In this document: piece after piece, positions 32,958 through 40,621 of the stretch | Layout: each line of letters starts with the position of its first letter | Numbering within the stretch: position 1 is the first letter of the stretch | Source of the DNA: Halorientalis sp. IM1011 | GTDB lineage: Archaea > Halobacteriota > Halobacteria > Halobacteriales > Haloarculaceae | Direction: 5' to 3' | Assembly (NCBI RefSeq): GCF_001989615.1 | Contig: NZ_CP019068.1 | Location: 62,001 to 126,000 of the forward strand | Length of the DNA stretch: 64,000 nucleotides | The notes under the pieces: model-generated | What the model was told of the DNA's origin: nothing | The model's input: only the letters and a program-made list of their open reading frames with translations | Databases searched by the model: none | Position numbers and translations under genes: made by a program

Positions 32958-34529
32958 ATGGGTTCACCGAAGCATTTGGGTAGCGGAAAGCGTATCGGAA
33001 GACGGACATTTCTTGGCGGACTCGGCGCGGCTGTCGGTGCGAGCGTCGTGACAGGGACTGCGTCGGGATACCACGACGCGTACGACCCGGTGAACGTGGT
33101 CGAGGCCGGGGCCGACCCCAACGGTGAGGAACCGATCAACGACGTGCTCGAGGAGATAGCCTACGGGGAGGACGAGGTGGCGATCGAGTTCCCGCCGGGA
33201 GAGTACCGGATGGACGAGCAGTTCCGGTACACCGGTATGGAGTCGTTCGCCATGTTCGGCGACGACGCGACCATCGTCCCGGCGTCGGGCGACGAGTTCT
33301 CGGGTACCCCCCGGCTGTTCAAACTCGGCACGCACGTGAGTCCGGCCGACTGGGTCCGGATCCAGGGGCTCGAGTTCGACTTCACGGCTCCCAACACCGG
33401 GTTGCGAGCGCTCCAGGTCCAGGCCAACGACATGTACGTGGCCAACATCGACTGCCTCGGGACGCACGACGGGGGGACCTGGGGGCCGTACCTGTTCGAC
33501 GTGACCGACCCCGCCTGTACCGCCGTGGTTCGGGACGTGCGCGCGCCCGACGGCGGCGAGTACACCGAAAACACCGAGGCGGCGTACGAACACACGGTCT
33601 CGGGCGGTCCCACGGGAATGATCGTCGGTCCGGCCCACGAGGGGACCATCTGGTTCAACTACTGCGAACTGGGCGGGTTCCCCGGCAACGGGCTCTACTC
33701 CTCTGCCGAAGAGGGGACGATCGTCGTTCAGGGCGGGGAGTACCGCAACAGCAACGTCGCGAACATCCGTCTCGACGGCCACCGCTGTTACGTCAACGAG
33801 GTGTCGGTCGTCGTGGACGAGGCCCGGCCACAAGACACCAACCAGCGGGGAATCCGCTTCGACGACGGCACGGACTTCGGTGTGTACAACACCACGATCG
33901 AGCTGTCACCGGCCACGGGGGAGGCCATCCGCGTCACGAACGAGGCGGAAGACGTCACCATCGAGGGCGTGTCGGTCACGATCGAGGACCCCGACCACTC
34001 CGAGGAGGCGATCGCTGTCTCCGGCGGCGCGTCCGACGTTCACATCGTCGACTCGGACGTCGAGGTGCGCGCCGGCTCCCAGGCGATCAAGCTCTACGAG
34101 GGCGACGGTACCGACCCGGTCGTCATCGAGAACGTGACGGTCACCGGCGACGCCGACGGCGGGTTCGGCGGCAGCAACGCCATCCGCTGTGAGCGAGACG
34201 AGTCCGAGTTCCACGACCTCACGGTCGACCAGCCCGGCGACTCCTATCGCCGCTGTCTGTACATCGAAGGCGAGGACTGTACCGTCGAGGGCGGCGAGTA
34301 TCGCTCCACGCACCATCCGATCGTCAACAACGCGACGGGCACGGAGATCGCCAACCTCGAAGCCGAGGCGTACAACGACCTCGAGGGCCTCAAGATGTAT
34401 CGCACCGAGGACTGCGAGGTCCACGGGTGCACCATCTACAACGGCATCCAGGACGCCACCGACCAACTCGCGGCCGGTGCTGACGATGCGGCCGCGGAGA
34501 TCTACGACAACACCTTCCCGAGTTCCTGA
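32958..34529 (+). CDS. Tat-exported right-handed beta-helix protein
   Basis: 523 aa. The twin-arginine signal is RIGRRTFLGGLGAAVGASVV, followed by a pectate-lyase-like N-cap (YDPVNVVEAGADPNGEEPI, VAIEFPPGEYRMDEQFRY). Repeated coils of about 22-25 residues with G/N turns follow to the end (VTIEGVSVTIEDPDHSEEAI, VHIVDSDVEVRAGSQAIKLYE). No lyase or polygalacturonase catalytic cluster is obvious to me. An extracellular polysaccharide-binding or -cleaving role fits its place among glycan genes; a purely structural surface protein is also possible. Confidence 0.8.
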   Translation: MGSPKHLGSGKRIGRRTFLGGLGAAVGASVVTGTASGYHDAYDPVNVVEAGADPNGEEPINDVLEEIAYGEDEVAIEFPPGEYRMDEQFRYTGMESFAMFGDDATIVPASGDEFSGTPRLFKLGTHVSPADWVRIQGLEFDFTAPNTGLRALQVQANDMYVANIDCLGTHDGGTWGPYLFDVTDPACTAVVRDVRAPDGGEYTENTEAAYEHTVSGGPTGMIVGPAHEGTIWFNYCELGGFPGNGLYSSAEEGTIVVQGGEYRNSNVANIRLDGHRCYVNEVSVVVDEARPQDTNQRGIRFDDGTDFGVYNTTIELSPATGEAIRVTNEAEDVTIEGVSVTIEDPDHSEEAIAVSGGASDVHIVDSDVEVRAGSQAIKLYEGDGTDPVVIENVTVTGDADGGFGGSNAIRCERDESEFHDLTVDQPGDSYRRCLYIEGEDCTVEGGEYRSTHHPIVNNATGTEIANLEAEAYNDLEGLKMYRTEDCEVHGCTIYNGIQDATDQLAAGADDAAAEIYDNTFPSS

Positions 34530-34722
34530 GCGCCATCGACGGCGTCGGTCCCCGCTACCTGCCTGCCCATCCACTGGCTGCGTCAGGCTGAAACGGCCCC
34601 ATCGGTCGCTTATGATCCAGATAAAACCCGCGACCACTTCGTACTCCCGGGTCTGACGCGTCTCTGACGTGTCTCATCGCCCGTATGGTAACTCCTAGCG
34701 TCGACGGACAGCGAGGGGATCG

Positions 34723-34740
34723 TTACGTAACCAATAGTAA
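34723..34740 (+). promoter_or_regulatory. Shared promoter box variant, leaderless spacing
   Basis: TTAC-GTAACCA-ATAGTAA-GG, ending 27 nt before ATG 34767. Confidence 0.62.
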
Positions 34741-34766
34741 GGTCTGTGTCGGCCAGTGTATGTTCC

Positions 34767-35909
34767 ATGGACGAGACAGGTCCGGAACAGTCGAGACGTG
34801 GGGTTCTCAGAGCGATCGGCGGCGGGGTCGGTGTGGCGATGGCCGGAAACGGCATCGCCGGTTCCGCACTGGGACAGACCACGACCGGGAACGGCGGCGG
34901 CTCCGACAACACGAGCAAACTCGTATTCACGTACGACGACAGTCCGGCCGAGGACGTCACGAAGACGCTCCCGATCCACCAGGAGGAGGGCGTCCCGGCC
35001 AGTATCGGTGCAGTCTCCAGTCACATCAATCACTCCGAGGAGTGGCTCTCGGGCCAGCAGTTGCAAAAACTGGAGTCGGAAGGGTGGGAGATCATGTCCC
35101 ACACCGCCGAGCACCGTGCGCTCGACGAGATCGAGGTCACGCGTGACGTCGCCCCGGGCGACACGAAGCTGTACGTCGAGTCGAACATCCACTCGCGAAC
35201 GCCCGATCCGATTCTGATCAGCGACGGCGAGACGGAAACGACCGCGACGATCGTCGACGGTGGGGAAGACGCCAACGGAGAGTACCTCGAACTCGAATCG
35301 TCGGTCGGCCAGTCGTTCTCCGCGAGCGACGGGGTGACCGAGCGGTTCACGGACGAGGTGCTCCGGTCCGCGCTCGAAAACTCGAAGACAGCACTCGAAC
35401 AGTACGGGGTGACCGTCTCGAATCTGGTCCTGCCGTACGATCGCTACGGCGAGCGCGCGAAGGAACTCATCCCCGAGTACTACGACGCGGTTCCGAACGC
35501 CGATTACGGCGGCGTCAACCACGTCGACGACCTCGATCCCTACGAGATGGAGCGGAAGTACTTCGCGATGGGACGGTCCGGCGTGACCGAACTCGGGGAC
35601 TTCATGGACACCGTCGCAGACGAGAACGCGATCGGGATTCTGGCCGGTCACAGCCAGTCCGAGGAACTCACTCCCGACCGGATCCGGCTCGCCATCCGCA
35701 TGGCGAAGGAACGCGACATCGAGATCGTCACGCTCCGTGAGGCCCTCCAGGACGCGGGGGTCGTCGACGAATCGAACACGTCGACGTCGGAGTCGACCGG
35801 ACCGTCCGGTGACGACTCGACGGGGTCGTCGGACTCCTCGGGTGGATTCTTCGATTCGCTGGCACAGACGATCAGCAACATCATCGACTCGGTCCTGAGC
35901 GTTTTCTAG
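34767..35909 (+). CDS. Tat-exported polysaccharide deacetylase
   Basis: 380 aa. Tat signal SRRGVLRAIGGGVGVAMAGN, then a NodB domain with motif 1 KLVFTYDDSPAEDVTKTL (two Asp), motif 2 IMSHTAEHRALDEI (His-x3-His) and later NLVLPYDRYG. The C-terminal 45 residues are Ser/Thr/Gly/Asp-rich (a possible wall-spanning linker) and end in a short amphipathic helix. ATG 34767 is 27 nt after the promoter box; the longer frame from 34746 is disfavoured. Unlike the deacetylase at 30020 it acts outside the cell, probably trimming acetyl groups from the assembled polysaccharide. Confidence 0.87.
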   Translation: MDETGPEQSRRGVLRAIGGGVGVAMAGNGIAGSALGQTTTGNGGGSDNTSKLVFTYDDSPAEDVTKTLPIHQEEGVPASIGAVSSHINHSEEWLSGQQLQKLESEGWEIMSHTAEHRALDEIEVTRDVAPGDTKLYVESNIHSRTPDPILISDGETETTATIVDGGEDANGEYLELESSVGQSFSASDGVTERFTDEVLRSALENSKTALEQYGVTVSNLVLPYDRYGERAKELIPEYYDAVPNADYGGVNHVDDLDPYEMERKYFAMGRSGVTELGDFMDTVADENAIGILAGHSQSEELTPDRIRLAIRMAKERDIEIVTLREALQDAGVVDESNTSTSESTGPSGDDSTGSSDSSGGFFDSLAQTISNIIDSVLSVF

Positions 35910-36032
35910 CCGACGGCCAAGCCGGTATCGGAGGCCCCTAACACGGCCCGTTGTTCCGACCCGACTCGCCGATCGGGCCGGCCGACGACACACTCACCGA
36001 CCGAGAACCCGAGACGCCGTCGACCCCGGCCA

Positions 36033-36050
36033 CTATCACCTCTATAATAA
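36033..36050 (+). promoter_or_regulatory. Shared promoter box (CTAT-N7-ATAATAA)
   Basis: CTAT-CACCTCT-ATAATAA-CG. Identical over 20 nt to the box at 27345-27362 on the opposite strand. Confidence 0.72.
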
Positions 36051-36138
36051 CGACCGCAGAGCGAGTGGCGTCGACTATGACACGTCAGCGACGACGGAGT
36101 CGCGTCGAACCGCCTGCGAACTCGCCGGGGTGGCATCG

Positions 36139-37224
36139 ATGACTGTCCTGGTCACGATCCAGCACCCGGCCCACGTCCACTTCTTCAAACACGCCATCGC
36201 GGAACTGGAGGCGAACGGACGGGACGTCCACGTCGTCGCCCGCGACAACGAGGTGGCGGTGGACCTGCTCGACGCCTACGACATCGAGCACGAGGTGCTG
36301 GCGAGCGAGAGCGACTCGCTGGCCCAGCTGGCGATAACCCAGGCGACCTACGAGTTCAGGGCCGTCCGCTACGCTCGCCGGATCGATCCCGACGTGGTCA
36401 CCGGCATCGGCGGCGTCACCGCGGCGCACACGGCGGCGCTCGCCGGGGCCGAGAGCGTCGTCTTCACCGACACCGAGCACGCGAAACTGATCAACCACCT
36501 CACGCACCCGGTCGCCGACCGGATCGTCACCCCCGACTGTTACACCGACGACCTCGGCGGGAAACAGGTCTCGTACTCCGGGTACCACGAACTCGCCTAC
36601 CTCCACCCCGACCGGTTCACGCCGGACCCGTCGGCGCTCGCGGACCTGCGCGTCGACCCCGAGGACACGTTCGTCGTCCTCCGGGTGAGCGCGTGGGACT
36701 CCTCCCACGACGTGGGCGCGAGCGGATTCGCTGACCTCGGCGAGGCCGTCGACCGCCTCGAAGACGCCGGCGCGACCGTCCTCGTCACGTCGGAGGTCCC
36801 GCTCCCCGACCGTCTCGAACGGTGTCGGACGTCGGTGCCGCCGGAGGACATGCACCACCTGCTTTCGTACGCGGACCTGTTCGTCGGCGAGGGGGCGACG
36901 ATGGCCTCCGAATCGGCGGCCCTCGGGACGCCGGCGATCTACGTGAACTCTCTGACGATGGGGTACATCGACGAACTCGACACCCGGTACGACCTGCTCG
37001 CGCGGTACCCGGAGGCCGGCAGTCACGACGCCGCGATCGAACACGCCGTCGATATCCTCGAATCGGACGACGACGGCCGCTGGTCGAGTCGCCGCGAGCG
37101 ACTGCTCGAAGAGAAACGGGATACGACGGACGTCATCCTCCGGGCGCTCGGCGCGACAGTCGACGACGTGACTACCGACTCGGACCGCGCCGACGGACCG
37201 ACGGTCGCCACTGCGGACACCTAG
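36139..37224 (+). CDS. DUF354 protein, GT-B fold related to UDP-GlcNAc 2-epimerases/glycosyltransferases
   Basis: 361 aa from ATG 36139 (GTG 36130 also in frame). The N-terminus TVLVTIQHPAHVHFFKHAI is diagnostic for DUF354; further matches are DVVTGIGGVTAAHTAALAG, VFTDTEHAKLINHL, YSGYHELAYLHPDRF and the C-terminal donor-site-like stretch FVGEGATMASESAALGTPAIYVN. The fold is that of WecB/MurG-type enzymes. In archaeal and bacterial glycan clusters these proteins act near C2-epimerisation or transfer of acetamido sugars; which one applies here cannot be told. Shares an exact 20-nt promoter box with the glycosyltransferase at 26366. Confidence 0.87.
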   Translation: MTVLVTIQHPAHVHFFKHAIAELEANGRDVHVVARDNEVAVDLLDAYDIEHEVLASESDSLAQLAITQATYEFRAVRYARRIDPDVVTGIGGVTAAHTAALAGAESVVFTDTEHAKLINHLTHPVADRIVTPDCYTDDLGGKQVSYSGYHELAYLHPDRFTPDPSALADLRVDPEDTFVVLRVSAWDSSHDVGASGFADLGEAVDRLEDAGATVLVTSEVPLPDRLERCRTSVPPEDMHHLLSYADLFVGEGATMASESAALGTPAIYVNSLTMGYIDELDTRYDLLARYPEAGSHDAAIEHAVDILESDDDGRWSSRRERLLEEKRDTTDVILRALGATVDDVTTDSDRADGPTVATADT

Positions 37225-37318
37225 CGACCACGACCCACCCATCGAACCCCCTCCTGTTCTCTGCGATTGATACACACCCCGCAAAGAGCATCGCGCAGTA
37301 GCGGCCCCAGAACCCTCG

Positions 37319-37357
37319 TTACCGACTGGTAAGTGACCGCGCTTACTAATATGTAAG
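37319..37357. repeat. Two adjacent TTAC/GTAA inverted repeats
   Basis: TTACC-GACT-GGTAA (37319-37332) and CTTAC-TAATAT-GTAAG (37342-37357), centres 24 bp apart, just upstream of the TTAATAA box at 37364-37370 and the beta-helix gene. A tandem operator is the likeliest reading. Confidence 0.5.
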
Positions 37358-37401
37358 CTCAGATTAATAAGTATGTAGGCATAAGATTGAGTTGTGATAG
37401 T

Positions 37402-38742
37402 ATGACGGACGAACTACGCGGAAGCGACTCGCGGACGGAGGCGGCAGGCGGCAGCACCCGGCGGAAGTTCATGCAGGGACTCGGCATCGCCGGACTCAGC
37501 GCAGCGGTACTTTCGGGAACCAGTAGTGGAACCATGTCAGACACTAGCTCGATGGACGACGAACCGGAGACGTTCGAATTTGGCGGCGACAGACTCATCC
37601 TCGGCGGCACGCGGGTCGTCGGCGACGACGGCTACTCCACGATCGCAGCGGCCTGGGCCGACGCGGCCTCGGGTGACACGGTGTACGTGCACTCGTCGTA
37701 CGACGCCGAGGAGGCCGGGGAGCAGTTCCCCATCCAGCTGAACTACGAGGAAAAAGAGGTCATGCTGACCGGCGGCCACCCCTCGGGGTCGGTCATCGAC
37801 GCCAGCCACACCAACGCGAACGTGATCGAGGTGCTCGGCCGCGGGATGAACGACTACCGGAACAACCCGCTGGTCCAGAACCTCAAGATCGTCGGCGGGA
37901 ATATCGGCCTGCGCGTCCGGGCCGCGCCCTACTCGACGTACAACAACCTCGTGTTCTACAAGAACGGCTCGCACGGGGTCAGCATCGAACCCTACACCGA
38001 CCCGGACAGCGGCCGCGACAAGGGTACCTGGGGCGCGACGTTCAACGACTGTCAGGCGTGGTCCTGTGGTGACAACGGCTTCAACACCCACAAAGACGCG
38101 CTCCCGCACGGGACGACGTTCATGAACTGCAAGGCGACCTGGAACGGTGGCGTCGGCTTCAACCTTCGGGGCTACACCAACAAGATCATCGGCGGCACGA
38201 CCCAGCTCAACGACAGCTACGGGATCAAGGCCAAACTCGGCAAAGGCTCCCTGATTCAGGGCGTCTACCTGGAGGGCAACAGCCGACAGGCCGACTTCCC
38301 CGTCGAACTGTACGCCACGAACGCGGACGGCCTCAGCGTCCAGAACTGCTACTTCAACGGGATCAACCCCGGCCCGACGGCCCACGACCACGATCACGTC
38401 CTCCGGGGCGTGAACGTCCACGACACGCAGAAGCTATCGGTCAGGGACTGCACCGTCCGGAACTACGGGCAGGGCTTTATCTCCCTGTTCAGCTGTTCGG
38501 ACGCGGACGTGTACGCTGCGTCGCACTACCTGCTCGACGCGGGCGATGGACTGTTCGCGACCGACGTCCTCGGTCACGGCAACGTCCGTCCGCGCTCCGA
38601 CGGCATCGTCATGCCGATGGATCTCTCGAACGTGGAGGGCCAACACGAGTGTGACCGGGGCTACCACATCGGCAAGAAGGAGGAAGGCCCCGCCGTCTGG
38701 CGCGACGGCGAATGGCACGTCACCAAGACCAACACGATCTGA
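37402..38742 (+). CDS. Tat-exported right-handed beta-helix protein (pectate-lyase superfamily)
   Basis: 446 aa. Twin-arginine signal TRRKFMQGLGIAGLSAAVLS, then a beta-helix (TIAAAWADAASGDTVYVHSS at the N-cap; repeats such as VSIEPYTDPD, FNTHKDALPHGTTFMNCKA, GVNVHDTQKLSVRDCTVRNYG). Conserved Asp/His/Asn-rich turns (WSCGDNGFNTHKD) could be catalytic, but no family signature is clear. ATG 37402 is preferred over 37387. Second such protein in the window; neither is obviously derived from the other by recent duplication. Probable surface or extracellular polysaccharide function. Confidence 0.8.
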   Translation: MTDELRGSDSRTEAAGGSTRRKFMQGLGIAGLSAAVLSGTSSGTMSDTSSMDDEPETFEFGGDRLILGGTRVVGDDGYSTIAAAWADAASGDTVYVHSSYDAEEAGEQFPIQLNYEEKEVMLTGGHPSGSVIDASHTNANVIEVLGRGMNDYRNNPLVQNLKIVGGNIGLRVRAAPYSTYNNLVFYKNGSHGVSIEPYTDPDSGRDKGTWGATFNDCQAWSCGDNGFNTHKDALPHGTTFMNCKATWNGGVGFNLRGYTNKIIGGTTQLNDSYGIKAKLGKGSLIQGVYLEGNSRQADFPVELYATNADGLSVQNCYFNGINPGPTAHDHDHVLRGVNVHDTQKLSVRDCTVRNYGQGFISLFSCSDADVYAASHYLLDAGDGLFATDVLGHGNVRPRSDGIVMPMDLSNVEGQHECDRGYHIGKKEEGPAVWRDGEWHVTKTNTI

Positions 38743-38769
38743 GCCGGCCAGGTGACCCGAGTACGCCGA

Positions 38770-39762
38770 TCAGGCCGACTCGTCGGCGGGCGGCCCCGAC
38801 GGCCAGAACCGCGTGACGCGGTAGGCGTCTTCTCCCGTCGGATCCGAGGGCGCGTCGCCGCGGTAGAGCAACACCCGAACGCGAACGTTCTCGCCACCCT
38901 GAACCGTATCCGAGAGCCGTTCAGTCTCGCCATCGGCGACCGTCGTCGTGGCGGAATCGACGACGGTCGAGTTGCTGACGACAGTCCGGTTATCCGAGCG
39001 GGTCGCTTGCTGTCGCTGAACGACCACCGTGTACCGCGTTCGCTCGTCCTCGTGATTTTCGATGGCCACCGTGTAGGGCAACGAGCCGTCGGCCGACACC
39101 GGCGCGTCCGTGCCGAGCAGGCGGTCGCCGTTCTCGTCGAGCAGGTACAGTTCGGTGTGCGTGCCGTCCTGTGACGGGAGGGGCGGACCGACGGCAGCGT
39201 ACGCGACGCTGCTGAGGAGTGCGATGACGGCACCGGCCAGCAGGAGGTTCAGGATCCACTGGGTGTCCGTCCGGGCCTCGAAGGGTTTGCGCTGGTCGAG
39301 GGTCGGGCGACTCCGGACGAAATAGCGCTGAATACCGCCACCGAGCGAGCCGCCGGCGACGCGGAACTGCCCGTCGCCGGACCGCAGAAACCGGCGGCCG
39401 ACCGCCACGAGCGTCAGGAAGACGGTCACGGCCGCCGTCCCCGCGAGCACCGGCTCGGCGCGGACGCCGTACCGGGTGAAGTTGCTCACGAGTGCGACCA
39501 GTGGGACGATGGCGACCGACGCCGCGACGGCGAGGCCGACGCGTTCGGTCGGGTTCAGGCTCCACCCCTCGTCGTCCCGGTCTGCTGGGTCCGGATACAG
39601 TGCGCTCACCAGTGCGTACCCCGGCAGGAACAGGATCACGGGCAAGACGGCGGCGATTCTGAGCGGACCGTCGAGTGGGGTCAGGAAGACGACACCCACG
39701 GCCACCCCGAGCAAGGCGAGGACGGCCACCAGGTCCGCGACGGCGCGAACGCGGGAACTCAT
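38770..39762 (-). CDS. DUF1616 membrane protein
   Basis: 330 aa. Four hydrophobic segments in the first 130 residues (LVAVLALLGVAVGVVFL, IAAVLPVILFLPGYALVSAL, VGLAVAASVAIVPLVALV, AAVTVFLTLVAVG), one more at about 185-205, then an exterior beta-rich domain (LYLLDENGDRLLG, YTVAIENHEDERTRYTVVV). This is the DUF1616 layout, often found next to S-layer, glycan or archaellum genes; the function is unknown. TATA-like TTATAC lies about 27 nt before ATG 39762, so it is monocistronic. Convergent with the beta-helix gene. Confidence 0.85.
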   Translation of the reverse strand: MSSRVRAVADLVAVLALLGVAVGVVFLTPLDGPLRIAAVLPVILFLPGYALVSALYPDPADRDDEGWSLNPTERVGLAVAASVAIVPLVALVSNFTRYGVRAEPVLAGTAAVTVFLTLVAVGRRFLRSGDGQFRVAGGSLGGGIQRYFVRSRPTLDQRKPFEARTDTQWILNLLLAGAVIALLSSVAYAAVGPPLPSQDGTHTELYLLDENGDRLLGTDAPVSADGSLPYTVAIENHEDERTRYTVVVQRQQATRSDNRTVVSNSTVVDSATTTVADGETERLSDTVQGGENVRVRVLLYRGDAPSDPTGEDAYRVTRFWPSGPPADESA

Positions 39763-39870
39763 CGGTTCACCGGAGGTGTGTGTCGAGTATAAGGGACCGG
39801 GATCGTTCGCGTGTTGAGGGTGCGGCTAAGTGATCTACCGGGCTCCTAAACAGGAGACACGGCGGCTACG

Positions 39871-40620
39871 TCAGCCGTCCGAGCGGCCGAGGGCCGACAG
39901 CTGCTGTCGTGTCGCCGCCGGATCGAGCGTCGGCGCCGTCGCCTCACCGTGTAACCTGAGTCGTGGGATCCCGTCGAAGCCCAGCTGGTGTACCCGATCC
40001 ATCGTCTCCTGCCACAGCGAGCGGTACCGGCCGTCCGTGATAGCTTCGCGAATCGTGTCTGTCTGCTCGATCCCGGCCGCCGCTGCGTGATCGAGGAGGG
40101 TGTCGACCGTGGCCCACTGGCGGGTCTCCGGCGGCTGTGACTCGAACACCCGTGTGAAGTACCGCCAGAACGCCTCCGGGCGCTCGTGCCAGACCGCGAG
40201 TCCGGCCCGGTTGGCCCGCGGTTCGTCCGCGCCGTGTGGCTCCCCGGTCAGGAACCGGACCGCCCGAAACCGGATGCGGAGATCCCCCGGCTGCACGTAC
40301 TGCCGGACGATCTCCGGGAACTGGTTCCGGACGAACTGCCGCGTGTACGGACACTTCCAGCCGCCGTACAGCGTCGCCAGCGGCGCGTCCCCGTCCCCCA
40401 TGACTGCGTAGTCCGTCCCGGTCGTCGGGATCGACGCCGAGGCGACGGCGTCGCGGTCGTCGGGGTCGAACGACGCAGGTCGGTCGGCGGCGGTCTCCGT
40501 GTCGGTCGGCGTCGACGTCGGTGACCCGCTGGCGTCCGTCCCGCCGGAACACCCGGCGGCGACGCCGGCCACCAGCGTCCCGGCCGTGGCCAGATAGCGG
40601 CGGCGAGTGTGCGGCGACAT
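39871..40620 (-). CDS. Tat lipoprotein with DsbA/thioredoxin fold and single-Cys CPYT site
   Basis: 249 aa. Signal TRRRYLATAGTLVAGVAAGC with lipobox Cys24, a Ser/Thr/Asp linker, then a DsbA-like domain: YAVMGDGDAPLATLYGGWKC-PYT gives Cys90 but Thr93 where the second Cys is expected, and IPRLRLHG contains the cis-Pro. Such CxxT sites favour isomerase/reductase or monothiol chemistry over disulfide formation. Start ATG 40620 is set by the Tat signal. It lies 1 nt after the stop of the propeller gene, so both exported proteins are probably co-translated and may work together. Confidence 0.83.
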   Translation of the reverse strand: MSPHTRRRYLATAGTLVAGVAAGCSGGTDASGSPTSTPTDTETAADRPASFDPDDRDAVASASIPTTGTDYAVMGDGDAPLATLYGGWKCPYTRQFVRNQFPEIVRQYVQPGDLRIRFRAVRFLTGEPHGADEPRANRAGLAVWHERPEAFWRYFTRVFESQPPETRQWATVDTLLDHAAAAGIEQTDTIREAITDGRYRSLWQETMDRVHQLGFDGIPRLRLHGEATAPTLDPAATRQQLSALGRSDG

Positions 40621-40621
40621 C

